Part shown: in pieces, positions 8,072 to 16,985 of the stretch | Layout of the letters: each line of letters starts with the position of its first letter | Position numbering within the stretch: position 1 is the stretch's first letter | From: CAZNPL01 sp964574815 | Lineage (GTDB): Bacteria > Planctomycetota > Phycisphaerae > UBA1845 | NCBI GenBank assembly: GCA_964574815.1 | Contig: CAZNPL010000032.1 | Coordinates: 16,913 to 80,912, forward strand | Length of the DNA: 64,000 nucleotides | Reading direction: 5' to 3' | Notes under the pieces: model-generated | Database searches by the model: none | What the model was told of the DNA's origin: nothing | What the model saw: only the letters and a program-made list of their open reading frames with translations | Translations under genes and position numbers: made by a program

Positions 8072-9763
8072 ATGACGACATCGCACGCCTCAACGGCGGC
8101 TTCCCGCGATGGAACTCCTGCGGGTTCAGCACGCTCGCTCAAGCGCCGGCGGAACGGGCAGGTTCGTTTTGCCGCACCGATCAGGTGGGTGTCCCTGGCC
8201 GTCTTCGGCATTGCGTGCATCGTGATGATCCGCTCGCTGCCTTTCGACCATGCGATCGATCGTCTCCAAACAACGGTCGGTGATCTGGGATTCTGGGGTC
8301 CGATCGTGTTCGGACTCGCGTATGTCGCAGCGGCCGTGCTCTTCGTCCCCGGTGCGGCGCTCACCGTTGCCGCGGGTGCGCTCTTCGGGCCGCTGTGGGG
8401 AACCGTAACGGTTTCAGTCTCTTCGACGACGGCGGCAGCCCTGGCGTTTTTGATCTCCCGATTCGTGGCGCGAGAGAAGGTTGAGAAACAGGCGAAGAGG
8501 TTTCCGAAGTTCGCGGCCATCGACGAGGCCATCGGGAAAGGTGGCGCCAGGATCGTCGCCATGCTGCGCTTGTCTCCGGCCGTCCCGTTCAGCCTTGGCA
8601 ACTACCTCTACGGGCTGACGTCCATCCGCTTCTGGCCGTACGTGCTGGCCAGTTGGATGTTCATGCTGCCCGGCACGTTCATGTACGTCTACCTCGGGCA
8701 CGTGGGGCAAGTCGGACTGTCGGCCGCAGCCGGCTCGCGGGCCGCACGATCGCCTGCGGAATGGGCACTCCTGATTGTCGGACTCCTTGCAACCGTCGCC
8801 GTGACAGTCTATGTGACCCGACTCGCACGAAAGGCGATTCGCGAGCAAACGCGTATTACCAGCGCTACCGAACCGGCCTCGGAATCGGATCATCCAATGA
8901 TTACCAAGAATGAACCGAAGCGCTGGCCGCTGAGTGCGACTCTCCTCCCACTGCTTGCCGTCGCGGCATCGGGCGGTGCTACGTATTCGTGTACGCACCA
9001 GACCGCCCTCAGCGGTCTGTTTGGACCACCGAAAGCGAGTCTGCAAGAGGCTTATGCCGACGAACGCGGCTCCCTGGAGTTCGATCACTCGGTTTTTGAC
9101 GGACTGCTTCGCAAGCACGTGGACAGCGATGGCTGGATCGATTACGCCGGGCTGCGCGCCGAGTCGGCGACATTGGACGGATACCTCCACAGCGTCGCGC
9201 GCGTTGATTTTGACAAGTTGGGGCGCGACGAAAAGCTGGTTCTGCTGATCAACGCCTACAACGCTTTCACGCTTCGGCTCATCTTGGATCACTACCCGAT
9301 CCAGTCCATCAAAGGTATCCCGGATGCGGACCGCTGGGACGCCAAGCGGTGGAACGTGGGCGGAAACACCTGGAGCCTCAACGAGATCGAGCACGAACAG
9401 ATCCGCCCGAAATTCGTCGAGCCGCGCGTGCACTTTGCCCTGGTCTGCGCCGCGATCGGGTGCCCCACGCTACGTAACGAAGCATATCGGGCCGACCGGA
9501 TCGATGAACAACTCGACGAGCAAACGCGATACGTCCACGCACACGATCGGTGGTTTCAACTCGACGCACGGAAGGGTGTTGTCCAACTGACGAAGCTCTA
9601 TGACTGGTACGGTGGAGACTTCAAGCAAGTGTCCGGCTCCGTGCTTGACTTCGCCGCTCGCTACTCGCCGGAGCTGAAGAGACTCATGGACAGCGGCATA
9701 AAGCCGCGAATCGAATGGCTGGACTACGACTGGACGCTCAATGACAGGAAAAACAAGTCCTGA
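8072..9763 (+). CDS. TVP38/TMEM64 membrane protein fused to DUF547
   Basis: The 563-residue protein joins two families. Residues about 30-250 are a TVP38/TMEM64 (VTT, DedA-like) membrane domain with GFWGPIVFGLAYVAAAVLF, FVPGAALTVAAGALFGPLWG and RLSPAVPFSLGNYLYG. After a linker and another hydrophobic stretch (about 285-305), residues about 325-555 match DUF547: DGLLRKHVDSDGWIDYAGL, LLINAYNAFTLRLI, SLNEIEHEQIRPKF and CAAIGCPTLRNEAY. No stop or binding site separates them. DUF547 and TVP38 genes are known companions of arsenosugar-type clusters. The role is unknown; lipid or glycoconjugate handling at the membrane is possible. The ATG at 8072 has GAGGAG seven bases upstream. Confidence 0.82.
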   Translation: MTTSHASTAASRDGTPAGSARSLKRRRNGQVRFAAPIRWVSLAVFGIACIVMIRSLPFDHAIDRLQTTVGDLGFWGPIVFGLAYVAAAVLFVPGAALTVAAGALFGPLWGTVTVSVSSTTAAALAFLISRFVAREKVEKQAKRFPKFAAIDEAIGKGGARIVAMLRLSPAVPFSLGNYLYGLTSIRFWPYVLASWMFMLPGTFMYVYLGHVGQVGLSAAAGSRAARSPAEWALLIVGLLATVAVTVYVTRLARKAIREQTRITSATEPASESDHPMITKNEPKRWPLSATLLPLLAVAASGGATYSCTHQTALSGLFGPPKASLQEAYADERGSLEFDHSVFDGLLRKHVDSDGWIDYAGLRAESATLDGYLHSVARVDFDKLGRDEKLVLLINAYNAFTLRLILDHYPIQSIKGIPDADRWDAKRWNVGGNTWSLNEIEHEQIRPKFVEPRVHFALVCAAIGCPTLRNEAYRADRIDEQLDEQTRYVHAHDRWFQLDARKGVVQLTKLYDWYGGDFKQVSGSVLDFAARYSPELKRLMDSGIKPRIEWLDYDWTLNDRKNKS

Positions 9764-9816
9764 ATTTACACGTGGGAGACCAGCGTGCCGGACGCGCTCC
9801 GATGGAGGGTGTGCTC

Positions 9817-10962
9817 ATGACGGCCCATGACGCGGAGCACGCTCTGTCGCTACCCGCACTCCGGGCGACGATCGACTCGGTCGATCGCGAGGTGCTGCAT
9901 TTGTTTGCGCGTCGCAACGCGCTCGTAGCCGAAATCGCTCAGTACAAACGCAGCCACCGGCTGGGCATACGTGATCTTGACCGTGAGCGTGAGATCCTGA
10001 ACGATCGACGCGACCGCGCCGGCAAACTTGGCCTCTCGCCGGAACTCATCGACAGCATTTTTCGGCTGGTTCTGTGGGGAAGCCGGGACCGGCAGGCGGC
10101 GCTCAAAGCCGAACTCCCGATCGACTGCGAACCTCGTACCGTCGCCGTCATCGGCGGGCGCGGGCAGATGGGGCGCTGTATGTCCACGATGTTCGCCGAT
10201 CTGGGACACGTCGACATGATCGCCGACGTGGACACCACACTGACGGTTGACGAGGCCGCCACCGTGGCCGACGTGGTCGTGGTGAGCGTTCCCATCGACG
10301 TAACCGTAGACGTGATACGGCGCATCGGGCCCCTCGTTCGCCCGGATGCCCTATTGATGGATGTGACGTCGATCAAGGCCGCTCCCCTCAACGCCATGAT
10401 GGAGTACAGTCGCGGAAGCGTAGTCGGGACCCACCCGCTGTTCGGACCATCCGTCCATTCCCTCCAGGGGCAACGCGTCGTTCTCTGTCGTGGTCGAGGC
10501 GACGTGTGGTTCGACTGGGTGAAGCAGATGCTCGGCGCGCGAGGTCTGGTGATGATTGAGGCCGCCGCGGACGAGCACGATCGAGCCATGTCGATCGTAC
10601 AGGTACTTGTCCATTTCGCTACGGAAGTGATGGGACATACGCTCACCAGTCTGGGCGTCGACCTTCGGGAAACACTCAAGTTCACGTCGCCGGTCTATTT
10701 GATGGAACTGCTCATGACGGCCCGGCATTTCGCGCAATCACCGGCGCTGTATGGCGCGATCGAAATGTCCAACCCATCCACACCCTCGGTCGTCGACGGG
10801 TTCGTCGAAGCCGCGAAACGATTGCAGGCCGTCGTCGTCGAAAAGGACCGCGACTCATTTGAGCGTCTGTTCGCGGACGTCGGAGCCTTCTTCGGTTCGT
10901 TCCGCGAAGAAGCCCTGGAACAGTCGAGCTTTCTGGTGGATCGCCTTGTGGAACGAATGTAG
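9817..10962 (+). CDS. tyrA: Bifunctional chorismate mutase / prephenate dehydrogenase (T-protein)
   Basis: The 381-residue protein is close to the 373 residues of E. coli TyrA. An AroQ-type chorismate mutase domain (about 1-90) keeps the helical pattern with LRATIDSVD, LFARRNALVAEIAQYKR and IRDLDRERE, including the Arg, Lys and Glu active-site positions. The prephenate dehydrogenase part has the Rossmann motif IGGRGQMGR and the substrate motif GTHPLFGPS with the catalytic His. Together they convert chorismate to 4-hydroxyphenylpyruvate for tyrosine synthesis. GGAGGG lies seven bases before the ATG at 9817. An aromatic amino acid gene within an arsenic cluster is unexpected; it may be a passenger or supply an aromatic precursor. 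Confidence 0.87.
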   Translation: MTAHDAEHALSLPALRATIDSVDREVLHLFARRNALVAEIAQYKRSHRLGIRDLDREREILNDRRDRAGKLGLSPELIDSIFRLVLWGSRDRQAALKAELPIDCEPRTVAVIGGRGQMGRCMSTMFADLGHVDMIADVDTTLTVDEAATVADVVVVSVPIDVTVDVIRRIGPLVRPDALLMDVTSIKAAPLNAMMEYSRGSVVGTHPLFGPSVHSLQGQRVVLCRGRGDVWFDWVKQMLGARGLVMIEAAADEHDRAMSIVQVLVHFATEVMGHTLTSLGVDLRETLKFTSPVYLMELLMTARHFAQSPALYGAIEMSNPSTPSVVDGFVEAAKRLQAVVVEKDRDSFERLFADVGAFFGSFREEALEQSSFLVDRLVERM

Positions 10963-11061
10963 CACAGGACGTCGAATGGTGCGGGTCTGCAATTCTGCAT
11001 GGCGCGATTGAATGAGCTCCAGCGCCGCCGTAAGCGGTGGCATCGTGAAGGAGATGGACTG

Positions 11062-12663
11062 ATGTTGAAAACAAGCGTTGATATCCGACAGGTCGAGCAG
11101 GAATGCATTCGCGACACCCCGGGGCGGGATGATCCGCCACTGGGCGCATTGCTTTCTGCGCTTCCGCAAATTCAGCCGCTCGACAACAGCAACCGGGCGC
11201 TTTTGGAGAACGTTCATCCGCCCGCCTGGGTGAATCCCGAGCCGTCAGGCCGCTACAACCTGGTGGTGATCGGAGCCGGAACCGCCGGCTTAGTCACCGC
11301 CGCCGGCGCTGCTGGGCTGGGGGCGAAGGTGGCCCTGATCGAGCGGGCGTTGATGGGCGGCGACTGCCTCAATGTGGGTTGTGTTCCGTCTAAGGCGCTC
11401 ATCCGTTGCGCCCGCGCGTTCGCTGCGGTTCACGACGCAGGCGAATTCGGTGTGCACGTTCCCGCTGGGGCCATCGTCGATTTTCCGGCCGTCATGGAAC
11501 GTATGCGGAAGCTTCGAGCGGGGATCAGTCCTCACGATTCGGCCCAACGCTTCCGCGAATTAGGCGTCGACGTCTTCCTCGGCGATGCCAGCTTCACAGC
11601 ACACGACACTGTGGAGGTGGCCGGCAAAACGCTGCGCTTCGCCAAAGCGTGCATCGCCACGGGTGCCCGCGCCGCCTCGCTTCCGATTCCTGGCCTGGCC
11701 GAGGCGGGATATCTCACGAACGAAACGCTGTTTTCGCTCACCGAGCTTCCGGCCCGACTCGCCGTGATCGGCGCCGGCCCGATCGGCTGTGAGATGGCCC
11801 AGACCTTTGCCCGATTTGGGTCGAAAGTCACGCTGCTCGAAGCAGGCCCGCACATCCTGGGGCGCGAAGATCGCGACGCCGCAGAGCGCGTCGCCGCGGC
11901 TCTGACCCGCGACGGCGTGGACCTGCGCTGCTCCGTCAACATTCAAAAGGTCTCTGGCCACGACTCGGAGAAGGTCATCCATCTGGAGGGAGACAGCACC
12001 ATCAGAGTGGACGAGATTCTACTCGGTGTGGGCCGGGCGCCGAATGTCGAAGGCCTTGGGCTCGATCGCGCCGGCGTCGAATTCGACACCAGGCAGGGGG
12101 TCAAAGTCAATGACCGCCTTCAGACCACGAACCGCAGAATCTTCGCCGCCGGCGACATTTGTTCTGCCTACAAGTTTACGCATACCGCGGATTTCGCCGC
12201 CAGGATCGTCATTCAAAACGCTCTCTTTGTTGGCCGAGCCAAGGCCAGCGCTTTAACCATTCCCTGGTGCACATACACGGATCCCGAAATCGCCCACGTT
12301 GCCATGTACGCACACGAGGCGGAAAGGAAGGGAATCGCCGTGGACACGTTCACGGTCGAACTCTCCGAAGTGGACCGGGCCGTTCTCGACGGCTCGACCG
12401 ACGGGTTCTTGAAAGTCCACGTCAGGCGCGGGACGGACAGGATTCTCGGCGCGACCCTGGTCGCTTCGCATGCCGGGGAGATGATCTCCGAAGTCACACT
12501 GGCGATGGCGAAGGGGATCGGGCTGGCAACCTTTGGGAAGACAATCCACCCCTATCCGACCCAGGCCGAGGTCTTCCGAAAGGCCGGTGACGCCTACAAC
12601 CGCACGCGCCTGACGCCTCGGGTCAAAGCGCTCTTCGAAACCATCCTGCGCTGGAGACGGTAG
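11062..12663 (+). CDS. Mercuric-reductase-like FAD/NAD(P) disulfide oxidoreductase
   Basis: The 533-residue protein has an extra N-terminal segment of about 64 residues, then the FAD Rossmann motif VVIGAGTAG (68-76). The redox-active disulfide is in GGDCLNVGCVPSKAL (C102, C107). A second Rossmann motif AVIGAGPIGCEMAQ, the FAD-contact IFAAGDIC and the C-terminal dimerisation domain with HPYPTQAEVFRK follow. Group I disulfide oxidoreductases use this architecture to reduce disulfides or, in MerA, Hg(II). The C-terminal Cys pair of MerA is absent, so Hg(II) reduction is unlikely. Similar flavoproteins occur beside TVP38 and DUF547 genes in arsenosugar-type loci. The start at 11062 has AAGGAG eight bases upstream; a longer form from 10999 has no such site. 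Confidence 0.85.
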   Translation: MLKTSVDIRQVEQECIRDTPGRDDPPLGALLSALPQIQPLDNSNRALLENVHPPAWVNPEPSGRYNLVVIGAGTAGLVTAAGAAGLGAKVALIERALMGGDCLNVGCVPSKALIRCARAFAAVHDAGEFGVHVPAGAIVDFPAVMERMRKLRAGISPHDSAQRFRELGVDVFLGDASFTAHDTVEVAGKTLRFAKACIATGARAASLPIPGLAEAGYLTNETLFSLTELPARLAVIGAGPIGCEMAQTFARFGSKVTLLEAGPHILGREDRDAAERVAAALTRDGVDLRCSVNIQKVSGHDSEKVIHLEGDSTIRVDEILLGVGRAPNVEGLGLDRAGVEFDTRQGVKVNDRLQTTNRRIFAAGDICSAYKFTHTADFAARIVIQNALFVGRAKASALTIPWCTYTDPEIAHVAMYAHEAERKGIAVDTFTVELSEVDRAVLDGSTDGFLKVHVRRGTDRILGATLVASHAGEMISEVTLAMAKGIGLATFGKTIHPYPTQAEVFRKAGDAYNRTRLTPRVKALFETILRWRR

Positions 12664-12687
12664 CCGCTTCGAGCATCGGAGACATTT

Positions 12688-14145
12688 GTGAATTGTCCCA
12701 CTGACACGTTGGTCGTCAACGAACCGAGCGAACCGGCACGCGGCATGTTCTTTGTCGGCGCTTCGCTCCTGGTGTACACAGGCGCGCTTGCCTGGCTCGG
12801 GCGCAATTTCACCTCTGCGTCGCTGGACGCCGAGTTAGCCGCGGTCTGGTTGGTGTTGCTTTCGGTGCCGGCAGGATTGGTCTATCTCTTCGGACTCCGT
12901 TCGAGTACCGCCAACGGACGGACGAAGCTGGCGATGCTCTCCATCGTCGGCATGGGTGTCGCCATGCGCGTCATCGTCATCCTCGCACCGCCCTCGCTGG
13001 AGGACGATTACTACCGTTACCTCTGGGACGGCGCCGTGACTGCTCACGGAATGAACCCTTATCATTACTCGCCAACGCAGATTCAGTGGGGGTCGATCGG
13101 GGCTGAATCCGTTCCGCCGGCGTTTGCGCACCTCGCCACCGAATCCGGCGTGGTACTGGAGCGAGTAAATCATCCCAACCTGACCACGATCTATCCGCCG
13201 ATGGCGCAGCTCGCCTTCGCCGCAGCCTACGTGATCGCGCCGTGGAGCACTGATTCCTGGCGATGGGTACTGCTTCTCGCCGACGTCGTCACGCTGGTCA
13301 TCCTGCTACGCCTTCTTTCAGCTCTTGGACTGCCTTCTGTGGTGATCGCTCTGTATTGGTGGAACCCCATCCTGCTTCGAGAGATTTATGGCGGCGCCCA
13401 CATGGATGTCCTCACGCTTCCGTTCGTCATGGGCGCCGTTCTGTTGGCCACGAAAAAGCAGTTCGCCTTGTCCATGCTCGCTCTTGCGTTCGCCGGCGGG
13501 GTCAAGCTTTGGCCGATCATTCTGGCGCCCATTCTCCTGCGGCCTCTTTTCGGCGCGCCGAAGCGGCTTGTCCAGTCGCTCGGCGTGCTACTGGTCACTA
13601 CGGCACTGGTGTGGGCGCCGGCGCTTCCTGACGCGTTTGGTCGTGACAGCGGCTTCCTCGCCTACGCCGCAAGCTGGCAGAACAACGCCGGCGCGTATGC
13701 TTTGGTCGAGGGCCTATGTCGGCATGTCCTTGCCCGAATCGGCGACCACTACGTTCACTGGTCCCAGCCGATCGTCCGCGGCGTTGCAGGAGCCGCACTA
13801 CTCGCCTGGATCATTTGGCTGTCTCGAAAACCGATCATCGATGACCGCGATGTGCCGCGGCGGTGCTGTCTGGCCGTCGCCGCGCTCTTTCTGCTGGCGC
13901 CGGCCCAATTCCCGTGGTACTTCGTGTGGTTGCTCCCGTTCCTGACAATCGCCCCCAACGTGTCGTTGCTTTCCTATAGCTTCTTGCTGCCGCTCTACTA
14001 TGTGCGCCTGTGGCACCCCGTCGTCGTTTGGCTGGAACACGGCGTCGTCTGGTTGCTGCTCGCACGAGAGACGGTGGCAGGGCTGATGGCTCATCGCCGC
14101 GTTCGCCCCATCGAATCCCTTCCTTGCGCGGAGGCAGGCTACTGA
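12688..14145 (+). CDS. GT-C fold polyprenyl-sugar glycosyltransferase (GT87/DUF2029-like)
   Basis: The 485-residue protein has about 10-12 membrane segments. The first loop contains the motif DDYYRYLWDGAVTAHGMNPY, typical of GT-C mannosyltransferase-like proteins, where acidic residues form the catalytic site and polyprenyl-phosphate sugars are donors. A later motif, ALYWWNPILLREIYGGAHMD, and the FAGGVKLWP segment agree. It starts at GTG with GGAG about eight bases away and ends one base before the next gene, so the two glycosyltransferase genes are probably co-translated. It may glycosylate the arsenical product or a carrier lipid; donor and acceptor are not known. Confidence 0.8.
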   Translation: MNCPTDTLVVNEPSEPARGMFFVGASLLVYTGALAWLGRNFTSASLDAELAAVWLVLLSVPAGLVYLFGLRSSTANGRTKLAMLSIVGMGVAMRVIVILAPPSLEDDYYRYLWDGAVTAHGMNPYHYSPTQIQWGSIGAESVPPAFAHLATESGVVLERVNHPNLTTIYPPMAQLAFAAAYVIAPWSTDSWRWVLLLADVVTLVILLRLLSALGLPSVVIALYWWNPILLREIYGGAHMDVLTLPFVMGAVLLATKKQFALSMLALAFAGGVKLWPIILAPILLRPLFGAPKRLVQSLGVLLVTTALVWAPALPDAFGRDSGFLAYAASWQNNAGAYALVEGLCRHVLARIGDHYVHWSQPIVRGVAGAALLAWIIWLSRKPIIDDRDVPRRCCLAVAALFLLAPAQFPWYFVWLLPFLTIAPNVSLLSYSFLLPLYYVRLWHPVVVWLEHGVVWLLLARETVAGLMAHRRVRPIESLPCAEAGY

Positions 14146-14146
14146 C

Positions 14147-16315
14147 ATGTTCGGGAACGCCTCGGTATCGGTCATCATTCCGGCTCTCAATGAGGAGCAA
14201 GCCATCGCCAAGGTCCTGAGGGCGATCCCAGGATGGGTCGACGAAGTTATCGTGGTCGACAACGGGTCCACCGATCAGACCGCAGCCATTGCTCGCCACC
14301 ACGGCGCACATGTCGTTCGGCAACCGTTCCGCGGCTACGGCGCGGCTTGCCTCGCGGGGATCGCGGCGGCGCCCCAAGCAGAGATTCTCGTGTTCCTGGA
14401 CGGGGACTTCAGCGACCACCCGGAACAGATGGAGCGCCTGGTGGCGCCCATCGCGCGCGGCGACGCCGATCTGGTGATCGGATCTCGCACCTCGGGATGT
14501 TGCGATCGTGGAGCGCTCACGTTTCAACAACGCGCGGGCAACGCGCTGGCGTGCCTGCTGATCCGTACGCTTTGGGGACATCGCTACACCGACCTCGGAC
14601 CGTTCCGGGCCGTGCGAACCGGCGCGCTCGGCTGTCTGCGAATGGACGACCGGACGTACGGTTGGACGATCCAGATGCAGATTCGCGCCATCCGCGCGGG
14701 TTTGCGGGTACACGAGGTCCCCGTGGATTACCGCCGGCGCGTCGGGCGGTCCAAGATCTCCAGAACGATGCGAGGCGTGATCGGAGCGAGCACCAAGATT
14801 CTCTCGACGGTAGCTCGCGAGCGACTGCGTTGCCCGACGGTGAGCGACTTTCGCGTCCGCGCCGACCACCTCATCGTTTTCACGCGGTTCCCCGAACCCG
14901 GCGTGACGAAAACGCGCCTGATTCCCGCGCTGGGCCCCGAAGGCGCTTCCGATCTTCAGCGGGCGATGACGGTCCAGGCTCTTCAGGCAACCGATCGGCT
15001 ACGATCGATCCGCGACGTGTCCGTCGAAGTCCGCTTTTCGGGCGGCGATGCATCCCGCATGACTGATCAGTTCGGGACCCAACGTGCCTATTATCCCCAG
15101 CGGGGAGGCGAGTTGGGCGCCCGAATCCATCAGGCGCTGGCCGACGCGTTTGCTCGCGGTGCAGAACGCGCGGTCGTCGTGGGGACTGACTGTCCCGAAC
15201 TGGACGCCGACATTCTGAACGGCGCCTTTGACTCCCTTCACAGCCATGATTGCGTGATCGGCCCGGCGCGTGACGGCGGTTATTACCTCATCGGCTTGGG
15301 GCACGAGTGTCGGCAGCTCTTTGAGGGCATCACATGGGGTTCGACGCATGTCCTCAAGCAGACGCTACGGCAGGCCACGGCCGCCGGCTTGATGGTGCAT
15401 CGACTCGCGACGTTGTCGGACGTTGACGAGCCGGAGGACCTCCCGGTGTGGGAGCGACATCGCCGTCCGAGGATCTCGGTCGTCATTCCGGCGCTTAACG
15501 AAGCGCAGAGTATCGCAGAGGCGGTCCGGAGCGCCTCCGCCGGCCCGGATGTGGAAGTGATCGTCGTGGACGGCGGCAGCAATGACCGGACGCCGCAGCT
15601 TGCCCGCGATAGGGGCGCCCGCGTGATCAGTTCCGCTGCCGGCCGCGCCAGGCAGATGAATGCCGGCGCCGCCGCGGCCCGCGGGTCGATACTTCTGTTT
15701 CTGCACGCGGACACGATCCTCCCCGTGAGATTCCAGCAGAAGGTCTCTGAAATCCTGGCTCGTCCGGGAGTCGTCGCTGGAGCCTTCCATCTCCACATCG
15801 CTGCCCCGGACCGCTCGTTTCGCTGGATCGAGAGCTTTGTGCGATTGCGGTCCACGATTCTACAGTTTCCCTACGGCGACCAGGCCATCTTCGTTGACGC
15901 CGAGACGTTCCGTCAGGTCGGCGGTTTTCCAGACTGGCCGATCATGGAGGACTACGAACTCATGCGACAGCTCCGCCGCATCGGCCGCATCGCCATCGCC
16001 CCGGCGCCGGTAACGACTTCCGCCCGTCGCTGGCTGACGAACGGGGTGTGCCGAACGACGCTGACCAATCAAGCCTGTATTGTCGTGCTGCGCCTCGGCG
16101 TTTCGCTCGAACGCTTGGCTGGGTGGCGGGGACGACGAGGTGAAAAAGTGTCACCGAGCGGGCGTGCAGCGGGCCCCACGCAGCGCCCGGCTCCATACCG
16201 GTCGGCGAGTACAACCTGGTTCCCGGAACGCGATATAGAACAGGTCCAAGACTGTCCGACCGCGGAAGCCCCGAGTGAGAGCATCGCCGACCCGGCCATT
16301 CAATGGAGCAAATGA
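14147..16315 (+). CDS. Triple fusion: GT2 + TIGR04282 + TIGR04283 glycosyltransferases
   Basis: The 722-residue protein contains three consecutive glycosyltransferase-like domains. Residues about 1-230 form a GT2 domain similar to dolichol-phosphate mannosyltransferases, with SVIIPALNEEQAI and the metal motif LDGDFSD. Residues about 240-440 match TIGR04282 (DUF2064): IVFTRFPEPGVTKTRLIPAL, VVVGTDCPELD, ARDGGYYLIGL and SDVDEPEDL. Residues about 441-665 match TIGR04283: ISVVIPALNEAQSI, VDGGSNDRT, RARQMNAGA, LFLHADTILP and MEDYELMRQL. The latter two families are named for arsenosugar biosynthesis and are usually separate genes. The last 55 residues look unstructured and overlap the next gene's upstream region. 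Confidence 0.87.
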   Translation: MFGNASVSVIIPALNEEQAIAKVLRAIPGWVDEVIVVDNGSTDQTAAIARHHGAHVVRQPFRGYGAACLAGIAAAPQAEILVFLDGDFSDHPEQMERLVAPIARGDADLVIGSRTSGCCDRGALTFQQRAGNALACLLIRTLWGHRYTDLGPFRAVRTGALGCLRMDDRTYGWTIQMQIRAIRAGLRVHEVPVDYRRRVGRSKISRTMRGVIGASTKILSTVARERLRCPTVSDFRVRADHLIVFTRFPEPGVTKTRLIPALGPEGASDLQRAMTVQALQATDRLRSIRDVSVEVRFSGGDASRMTDQFGTQRAYYPQRGGELGARIHQALADAFARGAERAVVVGTDCPELDADILNGAFDSLHSHDCVIGPARDGGYYLIGLGHECRQLFEGITWGSTHVLKQTLRQATAAGLMVHRLATLSDVDEPEDLPVWERHRRPRISVVIPALNEAQSIAEAVRSASAGPDVEVIVVDGGSNDRTPQLARDRGARVISSAAGRARQMNAGAAAARGSILLFLHADTILPVRFQQKVSEILARPGVVAGAFHLHIAAPDRSFRWIESFVRLRSTILQFPYGDQAIFVDAETFRQVGGFPDWPIMEDYELMRQLRRIGRIAIAPAPVTTSARRWLTNGVCRTTLTNQACIVVLRLGVSLERLAGWRGRRGEKVSPSGRAAGPTQRPAPYRSASTTWFPERDIEQVQDCPTAEAPSESIADPAIQWSK

Positions 16316-16316
16316 C

Positions 16317-16925
16317 ATGGCATGGATTCTAACAGTGACGGACCAGGAGGCGACGGGGCTGCTGCAAGCACTCTACGAAGCGGCCCATCGCCGTGCCGGA
16401 CGGGTCTTCAACATCGTTCGGGCTCAAAGCCTGAACCCGCCCGTCCTGCGGGCTGGGATTGGACTCTATCAGGCTGCGGTCTTCGGTCCCTCGGAGCTTT
16501 CGCGGGCGTTGCGCGAGTTGCTGGCCGTCGTCGTGAGCCGGACCAACGGCTGCCATTACTGAGTGCAGGCCCACGCCAACGACCTCCGGGCTGAGGTCGA
16601 GAAGGACTGGCAGGGTCTGACCGATTCGACGGCGGAGGCCGCGTCTTCCGCGGTGTCCAATGCATTCGTCCATTATGCAGTGGATGACTGGCGACAGTGT
16701 CCACTCAACCCCAAGGTGCGGGCACTTTTGGAGTACGCGGAGAAAGTGACACGCGAACCGGCAAGCTGCGAACGCCGCGACGTTGAGGGACTGCGCGAGA
16801 TCGGTTGGTCGGACGCGGCGATTCACGATGCGGTGCAGGTGATTGCCTATTTCAACTACATCAACCGCATCGCCGACGCCCTGGGCGTTGAGCTGGAGAC
16901 GGACCGGCCACACTGGGGCCGGTAG
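16317..16925 (+). CDS. AhpD/CMD-family peroxidase-related selenoprotein (TGA = Sec82)
   Basis: The frame is interrupted only by TGA at 16560-16562 and continues directly to 16925, giving 202 residues with Sec at position 82. The context is N-G-C79-H-Y-U82-V-Q-A-H86, the AhpD active site C-x2-C-x3-H with the second Cys replaced. Before the TGA the helix pattern LRELLAVVVSRTNGCHY matches the carboxymuconolactone decarboxylase/AhpD fold; after it VQAHANDLRAEV, DAAIHDAVQVIAYFNYINRIADAL completes it. AhpD-like proteins reduce peroxides or disulfides with this motif. A SECIS-like hairpin lies at 16580-16599. GGAG is nine bases before the ATG. A naive annotation would split this into two ORFs. Alternative: a nonsense-mutated pseudogene, made unlikely by the exact position and hairpin. 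Confidence 0.85.
16580..16599 (+). promoter_or_regulatory. Candidate bacterial SECIS element of the AhpD-like gene
   Basis: A perfect 7-bp stem (16580-16586 with 16593-16599) closes a 6-base loop, CGGGCT, with G as its second base. The first loop G is 25 bases after the TGA. Known bacterial SECIS elements have a G in the first two loop bases and sit about 16-37 bases after the Sec codon, so both criteria are met. Confidence 0.7.
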
Positions 16926-16985
16926 TCACGCGAGTACCGGAAATCGGGCGACGGCCCGTGCGGAATCAAAAGGAGGTCATTACCT

